From IMG/VR virus record IMGVR_UViG_3300031787_000056, positions 18,663 through 82,662 of that record: DNA of 64,000 nt. One strand, given 5' to 3'. Of this stretch, positions 47,866 through 55,972 are shown piece by piece (positions within the stretch are counted from its first letter, which is position 1; each line of letters starts with the position of its first letter). Source of the stretch: a virus. Below the pieces are notes generated by a model. That model saw only the letters and a list, made by a program, of their open reading frames with translations. It was not told the DNA's origin and did no database searches. The position numbers and the translations under genes are program-made.

Positions 47866-49425
47866 TCCACGGGCCTCGGGGCCGCTGAGCTGTTCAAGCT
47901 CAGCGTGGTTCCAAATTACCGCTCCATCTACCTGACCCCGCTGAGGGAGCAGAGCAAGACGATGGCGGACAAGCTGCTCAACATGCAGCGCGGCTCGATC
48001 TGTCCCCCGGCGTATTTCACCTCCCGCGGCTACCGCAACAACATGTATTACAAGGAGTCTCCACAGGGAGGCTCGCTGAAGCTGATGCACATCCTGACGG
48101 ACCCGACAAAGATCCGCGGCGAAAGCGTGCCCACCATCATCATCGATGAGAGCCAGGATTTCGACGCCGAGCATCTGCCGGAAATCGAGCAGGTTCAAAA
48201 AGCCTTTCCCGACGATCGTCTGACCGTGTTCGCCGGCACGTCAAAGACTCTCGATACCTGCCTGGAGGCTCAATACAACCTGGGCAGTCGCGGCGTGTGG
48301 CACGTGTATTGTCCGTGTCCGAAGAAGTTCCACTCGCTTGGCGACGCAGAGCTCGTGCCGAAAATGATGGTCTCCGTGGAAGGCCTGCGCTGCCCGGACA
48401 ACAAGCACATCAAGCTCAACCCCCTGATGGGGGAGTTCGTCCACGAAGACCGGTCTCGGCTGCGCGTCAACATGCCCAGCTTCCATCTGCCGCAGGTGAT
48501 CGTGCCGGAGTATGCCCTCGGAAAGGGCTTCATGGACATCTGGAAGGACTACAAAAAGTATCCTCTCAAGAAGTTCCTGCAGGAGGTCTGGGGTATCGCA
48601 GTCGAGTCCGGGCTGACCGAACTCAACGAGGAAGATTTGAAGCGGTGCTGCACCACCAAGACGTTCGCGCAGACGCAGGAGGACTGCCTCGCCGGACGTT
48701 CGCGCTACATGTATCTGTTCTCCGGCGTGGACTGGGGCGGCTCGGACTGGGAGCCGGCGTATCGCAGCAAACTCTCCTACACGGTGCATACGATTTACGG
48801 GATGCGCGGCGACGGGAAGATGGACCTGGTCTACGCCTTCCGCTACTCCGGCATGAACTACCGCGAGATCGCACAGAACATCGTCGAGCAGCACAACAAG
48901 TACAAGAGCTTCGCGATGGGCACCGACAACGGCGGCGGCGCTTACTACAACGCCTACATGCGGGACTGCGGACGCATCCGGACGGAATCGATCATTCACT
49001 TTCAGTATACCGACACCAAGCTGATGCTGGACCGCATCAAGCACCCGGAGGCGCACATCATGTCGCTGCACCGGTCGGACTCCCTCTCGGCTCTGCTTGC
49101 CGACATCAAGGACCAGAACATCTCATGGCCACGCTGGGACGAGTCCAGCCCGTTCGTGTTGGACTGCCTGAACATCCGGAGAAACATAGCCGAAGCGCCG
49201 TCCGGTCGCACCATCATGCGCTACATCAAGGCCGGCGCGCGGTCGGACGACTTCCTGCAGTCTACCAACTACGCGTGCATGATGAAGCGCATCGTGCGCA
49301 ACGAATCGCTCATCCCGAACAAGCAGATCATGGACGAGCTGCGGACGCTGTTCGGTCTGTCCATCCCGAACGATCTGGCGTCGCGGATGGGCGACATGTT
49401 CGAGGGCGGCTACGTCGGCGGGTAA
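47545..49425 (+). CDS. Terminase large subunit, C-terminal part fused to split-intein C-half
   Basis: 626 residues. GTG at 47545 is chosen because GAGGAAA lies eight bases upstream and the intein part then has 107 residues, near the 104 of AceL-TerL; an upstream TTG (47479) is possible. Intein C-half: VEHLDLKVAAPGGAF, block B ILTRDFALECAGKHLV, block F MFDLRVEGEDHAYF and SGIASHN. Ser108 is the +1 residue and joins GRQVGK to STGLGAAELF. The rest is the ATPase and nuclease: PTIIIDESQDF (Walker B), FAGTSKT, FSGVDWGGSD, MGTDNGGGAYYN and DDFLQSTNYA. Packaging motor and headful nuclease. Confidence 0.92.
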   Translation: MEHLDLKVAAPGGAFVRVTHVCRTVPMPVWRILTRDFALECAGKHLVRRLSGYGQVDQCLPGDFILTQDGWQPVTACAPVGEEREMFDLRVEGEDHAYFTSGIASHNSTGLGAAELFKLSVVPNYRSIYLTPLREQSKTMADKLLNMQRGSICPPAYFTSRGYRNNMYYKESPQGGSLKLMHILTDPTKIRGESVPTIIIDESQDFDAEHLPEIEQVQKAFPDDRLTVFAGTSKTLDTCLEAQYNLGSRGVWHVYCPCPKKFHSLGDAELVPKMMVSVEGLRCPDNKHIKLNPLMGEFVHEDRSRLRVNMPSFHLPQVIVPEYALGKGFMDIWKDYKKYPLKKFLQEVWGIAVESGLTELNEEDLKRCCTTKTFAQTQEDCLAGRSRYMYLFSGVDWGGSDWEPAYRSKLSYTVHTIYGMRGDGKMDLVYAFRYSGMNYREIAQNIVEQHNKYKSFAMGTDNGGGAYYNAYMRDCGRIRTESIIHFQYTDTKLMLDRIKHPEAHIMSLHRSDSLSALLADIKDQNISWPRWDESSPFVLDCLNIRRNIAEAPSGRTIMRYIKAGARSDDFLQSTNYACMMKRIVRNESLIPNKQIMDELRTLFGLSIPNDLASRMGDMFEGGYVGG

Positions 49426-49669
49426 TTTCTGTGCTACGTAAAGAAGACGCCAGCGCGGCCCCCGAAGGAGCCGCGCTGGCGCTGACAGGTGCGAGTGACT
49501 ATTGTTTCGGGCGGGTATTCGTATGCCGTCACTCACGGCTGCAGTTGCCCTAGCCGTCACCGACCCTTTCAGGTCACGGCGTTTCGAAAGTGCTGCAGCG
49601 CATGGTATCCCACCATGTTGACTTCTGTGCAGTCTTGCTACACATGGCCACGTCCTTGTAAATCTTACT
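49426..49669. other. Intergenic region, structured on the minus strand
   Basis: Between the terminase stop and the 47-residue frame. Besides the hairpin it holds short inverted repeats on the minus strand (ATGGTGGGATACCAT; GACC...GGTC) and a 23-codon frame starting MCSKTAQKSTWWDT that I do not count as a gene. It may be the end of a structured transcript. Confidence 0.4.
49448..49481 (-). terminator. 12-bp GC hairpin with TCTTCTTTACG tail
   Basis: Arms 49448-49459 and 49470-49481, loop of 10, downstream of the terminase stop. The T-rich tail is on the minus strand, so it mainly ends the minus-strand unit from 49813, but may act on both. Confidence 0.65.
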
Positions 49670-49813
49670 TCACCAAGCTGCGTGGCGCTGTGAAGTCCAT
49701 TCCGCTAATCTTCGTCGGTCCATGGTAGACGTACGGAGATACTGGTTTCGTTCGCGCACGAAGCCAGCAAAGAGCACATACGCAGCCCCCAGACGAATCT
49801 GGTAAGTGTGCAT
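49670..49813 (-). CDS. Small protein, 47 aa, expressed from the conserved promoter
   Basis: MHTYQIRLGAAYVLFAGFVR and 27 more residues, basic at the end. The ATG is nine bases from the -10 box of promoter copy 2. Neither Shine-Dalgarno nor conserved motif is seen; support is the promoter spacing. Confidence 0.5.
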   Translation of the reverse strand: MHTYQIRLGAAYVLFAGFVRERNQYLRTSTMDRRRLAEWTSQRHAAW

Positions 49814-49822
49814 ATGCAAAGT

Positions 49823-49851
49823 ATTATGACGCAGAACGGTCTGGAATTGCA
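49823..49851 (-). promoter_or_regulatory. Conserved phage promoter (copy 2), near-leaderless
   Basis: Minus-strand TGCAAT (49846-49851), 17 bp, CATAAT (49823-49828), then ACTTTGC and ATG at 49813. Spacer begins TCCAGACCG. Confidence 0.82.
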
Positions 49852-49874
49852 CGGGGTCCGGGGAGGTAAAGGAA

Positions 49875-49911
49875 GTGCCGCCGCGGCCCCGTGAGGGGGC
49901 CGCGGCGGCAC
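49875..49911 (-). terminator. 16-bp perfect GC hairpin with CCTTTACC tail
   Basis: Arms 49875-49890 and 49896-49911, 5-base loop, just after the stop (49918) of the 121-residue gene and before promoter copy 2. Confidence 0.72.
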
Positions 49912-49917
49912 GTTGCG

Positions 49918-50283
49918 TTACATGACTGGATCGGCACCCCTCAGCAGGGTGCCGGTTTTGCTCAGGCGCTCGATGAGCTCCTGCAGGCGGGCGAACACGC
50001 CCGCCACGAACGGGATCTCGTAGTCGACGTCCTCCGGCCCGCTGAGGACCGCCGGCAGCCACCCGCCGTCCTCTGGCTCGGTCGGCTTCGCGGCCGCCTC
50101 GAGCCAGAGGACGTCCGCGAGGTTCTTCGGAGTGAACCCCGCGAGGAGTTCCTTCCGATGTTTTTCCAGCGCAGCGATGACGGACCAGCCCTTGCGGGCG
50201 GCGTCGTCGCTGGCCATGGTTCCGAGCTGGCGGACCAGCTCACATAGTTCAGCCGCTTTTGGCGGCATGGTGTTGGTGCTCAT
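49918..50283 (-). CDS. Hypothetical protein, 121 aa
   Basis: Start MSTNTMPPKAAELCELVRQL; seven bases after the -10 box of promoter copy 3. Helical, mixed charge, with ELLAGFTPKNLADVLWLEAA in the middle. One gene flanked by promoter and hairpin; function unknown. Confidence 0.72.
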   Translation of the reverse strand: MSTNTMPPKAAELCELVRQLGTMASDDAARKGWSVIAALEKHRKELLAGFTPKNLADVLWLEAAAKPTEPEDGGWLPAVLSGPEDVDYEIPFVAGVFARLQELIERLSKTGTLLRGADPVM

Positions 50284-50290
50284 ACAAAGT

Positions 50291-50319
50291 CTTATGACAC
50301 CGCGCGGTCTCGAATTGCG
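50291..50319 (-). promoter_or_regulatory. Conserved phage promoter (copy 3), near-leaderless
   Basis: Minus-strand CGCAAT (50314-50319), 17 bp, CATAAG (50291-50296). The spacer shares GAGACCG with copy 2 and GTGT with copy 1. Confidence 0.78.
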
Positions 50320-50340
50320 GCAGGTAAAGAAGACGAGCCA

Positions 50341-50365
50341 GCGCGGCCCCTTCACGGGGCCGCGC
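50341..50365 (-). terminator. 10-bp GC hairpin with TCTTCTTTACC tail
   Basis: Arms 50341-50350 and 50356-50365, loop TTCAC; upstream of promoter copy 3, so it ends whatever is transcribed from further upstream on the minus strand. Confidence 0.65.
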
Positions 50366-50485
50366 GCAGAAGAATGGGAACCCGACAGCGCAGGATTTGT
50401 CCTGCTTGCAATCATCCGCTGAACGCGCTGATATGCCGTCGTCACAGCCGTCGCGCCCTGGGCGCCGTCGGGTTCCACGTTTGTC

Positions 50486-50769
50486 TAAAAAATGAACCGG
50501 ACGAGGACCTCAGCCCCCGCCCGGTGTATCGAGGCGATACGGTATCGCAGCACGACGCTGCGATTGATGAACACCAACCGCTCGAAGAGGCGCAGGACTC
50601 GCCTGCGGCTTTTCGAGCGGGGCGCGAAACGAAAAAGAACGGACACCGTATCCGTCAGCCAGCGGCGCATCTGTTGCTGTAGATGATCCCGCGCATGACG
50701 CAGGATGAACTTCACAACAGATGCGCGGGCTGACGCGGCGCGAGTGTATCAGACGGCGAACACCACTCA
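50486..50769 (-). ncRNA. Candidate structured non-coding RNA, about 280 nt
   Basis: Bounded by promoter copy 4 and by a T6 tract (50487-50492) behind a 5-bp stem (50496-50500 with 50521-50525). Perfect helices: 50653-50660 with 50728-50735 (8 bp) stacked on 50665-50676 with 50715-50726 (12 bp), capped by 50686-50693 with 50699-50706; 50578-50586 with 50612-50620 (9 bp) around 50591-50596 with 50602-50607; and 50544-50551 with 50557-50564 (8 bp). A 76-codon reading starting at GTG 50715 is very Arg-rich and probably a by-product. No known RNA family recognised; the role is unknown. Confidence 0.65.
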
Positions 50770-50776
50770 GCAAAGT

Positions 50777-50805
50777 ATTATGACGCAACAGGCTGCGGAA
50801 TTGCA
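50777..50805 (-). promoter_or_regulatory. Conserved phage promoter (copy 4), upstream of the RNA candidate
   Basis: Minus-strand TGCAAT (50800-50805), 17 bp containing GCAGCCTG as in copy 1, CATAAT (50777-50782), then ACTTTGC. The first start codon lies about 60 bases on, unlike the other copies. Confidence 0.82.
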
Positions 50806-51435
50806 TCAAGCATCCGAGTCGTCTTTGAACTCGGCCGCGACCGCTGCATACTCCTCATCCATCGCGCGCAGCATGTCGGTTGGGACTCCCAGCGCACGCA
50901 TCTGGTCGAGCACCGTCAGGTATACCCGCTCGACCTCTCTCGCATTCTGATCCTGATCCTCTTGCTCGTATTCGAGCGCATCCTGGATGTATCGCTGCAC
51001 CGCATTCGAGAATACCGGCGGATCAACGGAGTCGCTCGCCATCCCCATTTCGAGCACCGCCCACATGATCTCCGTGGCGTCCAGGTCATCGAAGATCAGC
51101 GTGTCGCCGAGGTCACCGTCGAACAAAGCGGTAGCGACCGCCACGAACACATCCGCGTCATACCAGAATTGTCCGTTCGTCAACCCGGTGATGATCGCGT
51201 TGAGTTTGTTCTCTCCCTCCTCGGTCACCCAGGTTCCATACCGGGTAAACAGGTCCGACCACATCTCAGACGGATCCATCTGTTCCACGCCTGCCTCCGC
51301 ATCCCCCATGACTGCCGGACCGAAGGCGTGGAGCGCAATGACAAACAGGACGATACCAGACGTGTCAGCATCTCCGAGGGCCTTCCTTATCTCGCCCTCG
51401 TCCAGGTTGACAGATGCCGTCATCAAGCTGCTCAT
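50806..51435 (-). CDS. Hypothetical acidic protein, 209 aa
   Basis: Starts MSSLMTASVNLDEGEIRKAL. Strongly acidic, helical, with no motif. The stop codon abuts the -35 box of promoter copy 4. Unknown function. Confidence 0.7.
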   Translation of the reverse strand: MSSLMTASVNLDEGEIRKALGDADTSGIVLFVIALHAFGPAVMGDAEAGVEQMDPSEMWSDLFTRYGTWVTEEGENKLNAIITGLTNGQFWYDADVFVAVATALFDGDLGDTLIFDDLDATEIMWAVLEMGMASDSVDPPVFSNAVQRYIQDALEYEQEDQDQNAREVERVYLTVLDQMRALGVPTDMLRAMDEEYAAVAAEFKDDSDA

Positions 51436-51454
51436 AGTGCGTCAGATGTCGTCT

Positions 51455-52522
51455 TCAGGCGGCGGCAGCGACGGTCAAACGTAGTAGAGTTTTTTGGTCG
51501 CTCTCCGACCACTGCTCGACAGCGAGACTGAGGTCACGCGCATCCCCGGTGTCCCGCAGACGTCTGAATGTATCCGCGGCAGATTTGCTGAGCCGATACT
51601 CTGCGTCCATCGCATCGATTGCGCGGACTTCTTGCAGCGGCAGTAAAACGTCACGAACCAGGACGTGCTCCTTCGCCGCCTTTTCCGCATCCGAGGCGAG
51701 CGCGCCGCAGAACACGATGTCGAACGGCGTCGGCACCAGCGATGAGTGACGGTAGCTGTTGGAGACGCCAGCGACAAAATCAATGGCTGCGATTTTTTCC
51801 ATGGCTGCGTCCGGCTCGTTCTCCAAGTCGACTAGGGCCGCCTGGTAGTCCGCCTCCACCTGCTCCCGGATTGTCGCGTCCTTGCAAAACTGCGACCGTC
51901 CCTGAATTCTTCGTGCGGCCTCCTCTGCGTCCGGGAAGCGCTCTACGCCGTGCCGCATGATGAGATCCGGCAGTTCGTGCGACACGTTATGGTCGTGCGC
52001 GGCTTTCACGATCTCTCTGGCTGCAGCCACGAACATCGGAAGCATGATGCGATTCTCCGCTGCCATCTTCGACAGCTCGAACGATGAATCGCGAACGTCG
52101 ACCGCGTCGTTCAGCGGCAGCAGCTTGAAAACTTCGCCGCCGAATTCGTCATCGATGGCGTAGCGGCCCTCCGTCAATTCGTCGAGCGAGGCGCTCTTCT
52201 CGAACTCGCTCGCGAACAGTTCAGCGTAGGGTAGGATGTCCTGCTCGATGCCATAGTAGGCGCACGCTGACTTGACGCGTTCCAGCGCGGCGTCGTCGTA
52301 ATCATCCAGATGCGCGAATACGTTGAGTGCCGAGTGAAAGGCTGCAGACTTTGTGCAGATTGGCAGCAGCCGGCGCTTCGTGTCGGCGAAGGCTGCCGAT
52401 GCTTTCTGCTCAAATTCCGCTGCCTCCGGCATGGGCTCGCGCGTGACCCAATCGGGAAACGGATGATGCATCTCGGCCCGATACAAAAACTTGGGATTGT
52501 TGAGGGTGTTGAAGTCTTGCAT
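51455..52522 (-). CDS. Hypothetical protein, 355 aa
   Basis: Start MQDFNTLNNPKFLYRAEMHH. Helical, acidic. The pattern (MAAENRIMLPMFVAAAREIV, HNVSHELPDLI) recalls phage structural or scaffolding-type proteins but no family is recognised. Divergent from the zinc-ribbon gene at 52641. Confidence 0.68.
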   Translation of the reverse strand: MQDFNTLNNPKFLYRAEMHHPFPDWVTREPMPEAAEFEQKASAAFADTKRRLLPICTKSAAFHSALNVFAHLDDYDDAALERVKSACAYYGIEQDILPYAELFASEFEKSASLDELTEGRYAIDDEFGGEVFKLLPLNDAVDVRDSSFELSKMAAENRIMLPMFVAAAREIVKAAHDHNVSHELPDLIMRHGVERFPDAEEAARRIQGRSQFCKDATIREQVEADYQAALVDLENEPDAAMEKIAAIDFVAGVSNSYRHSSLVPTPFDIVFCGALASDAEKAAKEHVLVRDVLLPLQEVRAIDAMDAEYRLSKSAADTFRRLRDTGDARDLSLAVEQWSESDQKTLLRLTVAAAA

Positions 52523-52640
52523 GTTCGTGTCGTAGAGGTGGCTGTGGGTATGGAGACAGCATAGCCGAATTTTTGCAACTGTGGAAGTGCAAATCCTGAC
52601 GTGGACTTCCGGCAGAGGATCGCGATAATGCCAAACACCT
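52523..52640. promoter_or_regulatory. Divergent intergenic region with a TTTGCA/TGCAAA inverted repeat
   Basis: 118 bases between divergent genes. An inverted repeat (52572-52577 and 52588-52593) could be an operator. On the plus strand GATAAT (52623-52628) lies 12 bases before the GTG and could be a -10 box, with a poor -35. Confidence 0.35.
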
Positions 52641-55106
52641 GTGCGAATCATTACGGCAATCGACTTTCTGGGCATCCCAGTCACTCCACTGGATACGTGG
52701 TCACATCAGCTGGTGTGTCCGTGGTGTCATGAGGATGCCTGGGCCGTCTCGGACTACCTCCAGTGCTACAATCCCACATGCACAACGCAGGCGGCGACAG
52801 CGGAGGATCTGCTTGCGCATCAGTTCGGCAGCTACGAGCAGGCCGCTCAAATCATGGCTCAAAAATATAAGCACGAGCCGGACTTTCAGAGGGCGAAAAG
52901 CCGCGAGGCGGAGCGCCTGGTGCTGGACACGTGGTTGCGGTTCTGCGTCACGCCGCCGACGAACGAAGCGCTGCAAGCAGCGGGCCGGCTGCAAGCCAGT
53001 GGTTACGGCATACGCAGCAGCCGCTTCGGCGCCATCGTGTTGGACTCCAATCAGATCAAGCAGCTCGTCGACGTAGCCATGTCCACCGGGGCGGAAGTTC
53101 CCGAGGCGTGGCAAAAAACACCACCATCGGTCGTCCGAGCGTTCTGTGTGCAGACGCGCCCGCACACCGTGGACCGCATCATCATCATGCACCACAGCGG
53201 ACGCACCGATGAGATTATCTGGTACTCGCACGCCGCGGGGTTCTGTTCGCTGCTGGGGTTGCGCCCGAACCAGCCGCGCCTTCTGGCTGCCGACATCGAG
53301 ACGGCGCTGAAGCTTCAGCACGATCTGACCGCGGTTGGCAAATCGGAGGAGGTAGCCTGCATCCACCTGGACCTGCACCGCGGAGACCCGTGCCCGCGAT
53401 GGGAAGTGCAGGAGCATCTGCTGACGGCGGTGCCACGTCACTGCGCGACGAGTTCGAACGCGAAGTTTTTCGGACCCAACGACATCGTGCGGATACAGAA
53501 CGCGATGGACCACTTCCCGGGCGCGGAGGGTAGCGTGCGAGGTCTGCCGATCGACCATGTCATCAATCTGCGTCCGCGCGAGCAAGCGGTGGCTTGGTCA
53601 TCGCTGCGCTTCGCCATGATCGCCAGCATGGTGCCGTCGACGGTCGCGCAGATGCCGCCGGCCGCCGCCAGCATCTTCGAGCAGACTGGCACCAAGGCCG
53701 AGGACGCAGCGGCACTCATCGACTGTTACGCCAAGCAGGGACGTCAGCGCCTGGTGGAGGACGTGGAGATGCTGGCAATGACGCGCGTGATCCAGCGCGA
53801 CAGGTCAATGACCGTAAAGGAGACGGCAAACGACTACCGCATCATTCGCGGGGCTGACACAGCCCTGCTGACCAACTTCAGCCTGCGCATCACCTCGAAC
53901 GTCACGTTCCGCAACCACAAGGCCGACCGTTACTGCCAGGCCACGATGCGCTGCGGCAAGGCCGTCGTGGACGTCATCTTTCCGCAGACGCTGCTCAACG
54001 ACCGCGTGCAAAGCCTGGAGGGAGAACTGCAGCGTCAGATCACCGTGGCCGACATGGTGACTCAGGCCGGCAGAATGCCGACAGTCATCGAGATCAACAA
54101 GTTCAGGCAGTTCGTCGTCCCGCATCTGCGCACACAGGCGGCCAAGGCCAAGCCGATCCGGGGCGTCGACATGCTCGGGTGGAGCGACAACCGCAAGTCG
54201 TTCATGTTCCCCGGCTTCGTCGTGACGGCGAACGGGACGGAAGCTGCCAGCCAGATTCTCTGTCCGTCCGTGCCTGTGCTGTCCCGATACAAGGCCATCC
54301 CGCTTGCGGGCTGGTCCGAGAGCTGCCCGGCGAATCTGGACTCTGCCTGTCACGACATCATCGCCATGATGGTGGCATCCAGTGTCCGATATTTCCGCCG
54401 GTGCATCACGCAGCCGATCATGATCGCGCAGAACTCAGCTGCGATGACCTTGCTGGACCGCCTGAGCACCGCGATGGGGCAGCACGAAATTCATACGCTG
54501 AACAGCAACGCCAGAGAGGGCAGCCGCATCGAGGGAATCTACGGTTACCCGCTGCTGGCCGCGGGCGCCCGCAACGCAGGCCTGGCAGATTCGCAGACGC
54601 CGTTCCTGCATCTGACCGACAGCGGATACAGCATGTCCACTCCTACCGAGCCGCAGCAGGCGGCCGCCGCGGGCCGCGCGGCGCAGTTCTGTCTGAAGAA
54701 GGTGGTGGAGTGGTGCCTGGCGACCGGCGGCGACGCGTTCCAGGAGGTGCCGTCGCTGATCCATTACCGCTCCCTGCTGCGCGAGGGTCACTGGCTGATC
54801 GAGAATGTGTGCGGACTCAAGGGCTGGACGGTTTCGCATCGCGAAGCGACTGCGCTGGAAAAGCTGCTTGCGCAGATACCGTATGCCGAGGCCGGACGCC
54901 GCATCACACTCATCGACGGACAGGATCTCAACATCGACATCCGCGGACTCGATCATGACCACGACGGTATTCTTCGGGAGTCGCGCGACATGGGTACCAT
55001 CATCGCCATCAACGAGGATCAGCTGGCATCGTCCGCGGTCCGGTTACTGCCGGCCATCGCGACCTACTACGGGCAGGAGCCGGATGTTACTGTCGTGGTG
55101 TCGTGA
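52641..55106 (+). CDS. Zinc-ribbon protein, primase/helicase-like, 821 aa
   Basis: GTG start at 52641; a stop lies five codons upstream in frame. N-terminal zinc ribbon CPWCHEDAWAVSDYLQCYNP with TC (residues about 27-48) is of the primase type. The middle has a DUF927-like stretch (GVDMLGWSDNRKSFMFPGF) and a motor-like region (QPIMIAQNSAAMTLLDRL) where a P-loop would be expected but GKS/T is missing. Likely a DNA-binding replication protein or an inactive primase-helicase; uncertain. Single plus-strand gene between minus-strand runs. Confidence 0.72.
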   Translation: MRIITAIDFLGIPVTPLDTWSHQLVCPWCHEDAWAVSDYLQCYNPTCTTQAATAEDLLAHQFGSYEQAAQIMAQKYKHEPDFQRAKSREAERLVLDTWLRFCVTPPTNEALQAAGRLQASGYGIRSSRFGAIVLDSNQIKQLVDVAMSTGAEVPEAWQKTPPSVVRAFCVQTRPHTVDRIIIMHHSGRTDEIIWYSHAAGFCSLLGLRPNQPRLLAADIETALKLQHDLTAVGKSEEVACIHLDLHRGDPCPRWEVQEHLLTAVPRHCATSSNAKFFGPNDIVRIQNAMDHFPGAEGSVRGLPIDHVINLRPREQAVAWSSLRFAMIASMVPSTVAQMPPAAASIFEQTGTKAEDAAALIDCYAKQGRQRLVEDVEMLAMTRVIQRDRSMTVKETANDYRIIRGADTALLTNFSLRITSNVTFRNHKADRYCQATMRCGKAVVDVIFPQTLLNDRVQSLEGELQRQITVADMVTQAGRMPTVIEINKFRQFVVPHLRTQAAKAKPIRGVDMLGWSDNRKSFMFPGFVVTANGTEAASQILCPSVPVLSRYKAIPLAGWSESCPANLDSACHDIIAMMVASSVRYFRRCITQPIMIAQNSAAMTLLDRLSTAMGQHEIHTLNSNAREGSRIEGIYGYPLLAAGARNAGLADSQTPFLHLTDSGYSMSTPTEPQQAAAAGRAAQFCLKKVVEWCLATGGDAFQEVPSLIHYRSLLREGHWLIENVCGLKGWTVSHREATALEKLLAQIPYAEAGRRITLIDGQDLNIDIRGLDHDHDGILRESRDMGTIIAINEDQLASSAVRLLPAIATYYGQEPDVTVVVS

Positions 55107-55155
55107 CCGCGAGGTAGCAGTCGTAACACCACACCCCAGCCAGCATGAGCCATCG

Positions 55156-55368
55156 CTACGATGACGCGATAGTAAAGCCCAGCGGCAGTCCGCTGATGCT
55201 CAGGATCACATCATCGACCGCCAGCTGATTCGTCAGCAGCGTTCCGCCAGTCAGCGTCATCGGCCCCTTCAGTGCGAAGTCGCGCCGCATGGGAGGCGCG
55301 ACCGAAGATCCGTCCTGTCGCCGGCTGTCGATGGTCATCAGATCCTCGATGGCGAGATGCTCGTTCAT
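55156..55368 (-). CDS. Small hypothetical protein, 70 aa
   Basis: Starts MNEHLAIEDLMTIDSRRQDG; 4-base overlap upstream. Beta-rich C-terminus (VDDVILSISGLPLGF). It ends the tail-gene run. Unknown. Confidence 0.6.
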   Translation of the reverse strand: MNEHLAIEDLMTIDSRRQDGSSVAPPMRRDFALKGPMTLTGGTLLTNQLAVDDVILSISGLPLGFTIASS

Positions 55369-55757
55369 ACCTCCTCGGGTTCGATAATGATCTGCTCCGT
55401 GATGGAAAGCGATTCCGCCGCCTGCAAATTGTTGGCCAGATCTTGCACCATCATCTCGACCTTCTCCACAAACTCCTCCGCGGCCTTCGCGCTGCGGCAG
55501 AGTTTCGTCACCGTGGACACCCGGTAATACGGGCTTCCCTCCGCGGGCTCCGACTCCGGCAGATCAGTCATCTGGATGGCGCTGGCGACGCAGGACAGGC
55601 TGTCCGCGGACACGTCCGGCTGTGGCGATGCCTGCATCACGAAGATGAACGCAGGCTCGTCGTCCCGTGTGTAGAGCGCGGTGTAGCGCACCGGCCAGTG
55701 GTGCCGGTTATTGATCACATCCTCAGTGCTTATTTCTTCTCTCGTCAGTTTGAACAT
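55365..55757 (-). CDS. Hypothetical protein, 130 aa
   Basis: Starts MFKLTREEISTEDVINNRHH; acidic, helical C-terminus (FVEKVEMMVQDLANNLQAAE). In the tail cluster; no family recognised. Confidence 0.65.
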   Translation of the reverse strand: MFKLTREEISTEDVINNRHHWPVRYTALYTRDDEPAFIFVMQASPQPDVSADSLSCVASAIQMTDLPESEPAEGSPYYRVSTVTKLCRSAKAAEEFVEKVEMMVQDLANNLQAAESLSITEQIIIEPEEV

Positions 55758-55777
55758 GTGGCGGGTGGGTTGCGGTC

Positions 55778-55972
55778 CTAGTCGCCAGCGACGGCAAGAG
55801 GCTGACCGGAGATCGTGAAGATGTAGTTCGGACCGCCTGGCGTAGTGGGAGAGACGGCAAAAATGAGATTATCAGCGCCAGGGTCGCATATCAACGCTCT
55901 CACGTATTGGCCGCGCTCATCCAACAGCGGCGCTCCGAATGAGTCTTCAGGTGGTGTCAGCAGCAGATTCAT
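55778..55972 (-). CDS. Small hypothetical protein, 64 aa
   Basis: Starts MNLLLTPPEDSFGAPLLDER, 4-base overlap with the 461-residue gene. Its ending (FTISGQPLAVAGD) resembles that of the 70-residue gene (LSISGLPLGFTIASS), so the two may be related modules. Unknown. Confidence 0.6.
   Translation of the reverse strand: MNLLLTPPEDSFGAPLLDERGQYVRALICDPGADNLIFAVSPTTPGGPNYIFTISGQPLAVAGD

Noticed and set aside
48297-49553. Second plus-strand frame inside the terminase C-half
   Set aside because: Overlaps a terminase with intact ATPase and nuclease motifs in another frame; Arg/Pro/His-rich artefact.
49483-49640. 23-codon frame starting MCSKTAQKSTWWDT
   Set aside because: Too short and without conserved context; the AAGGA before it may be chance.
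50485-50715. 76-codon frame inside the RNA candidate
   Set aside because: Arg-rich, GTG start without Shine-Dalgarno, and every part of it is taken by perfect stems; treated as a by-product of the structured RNA.
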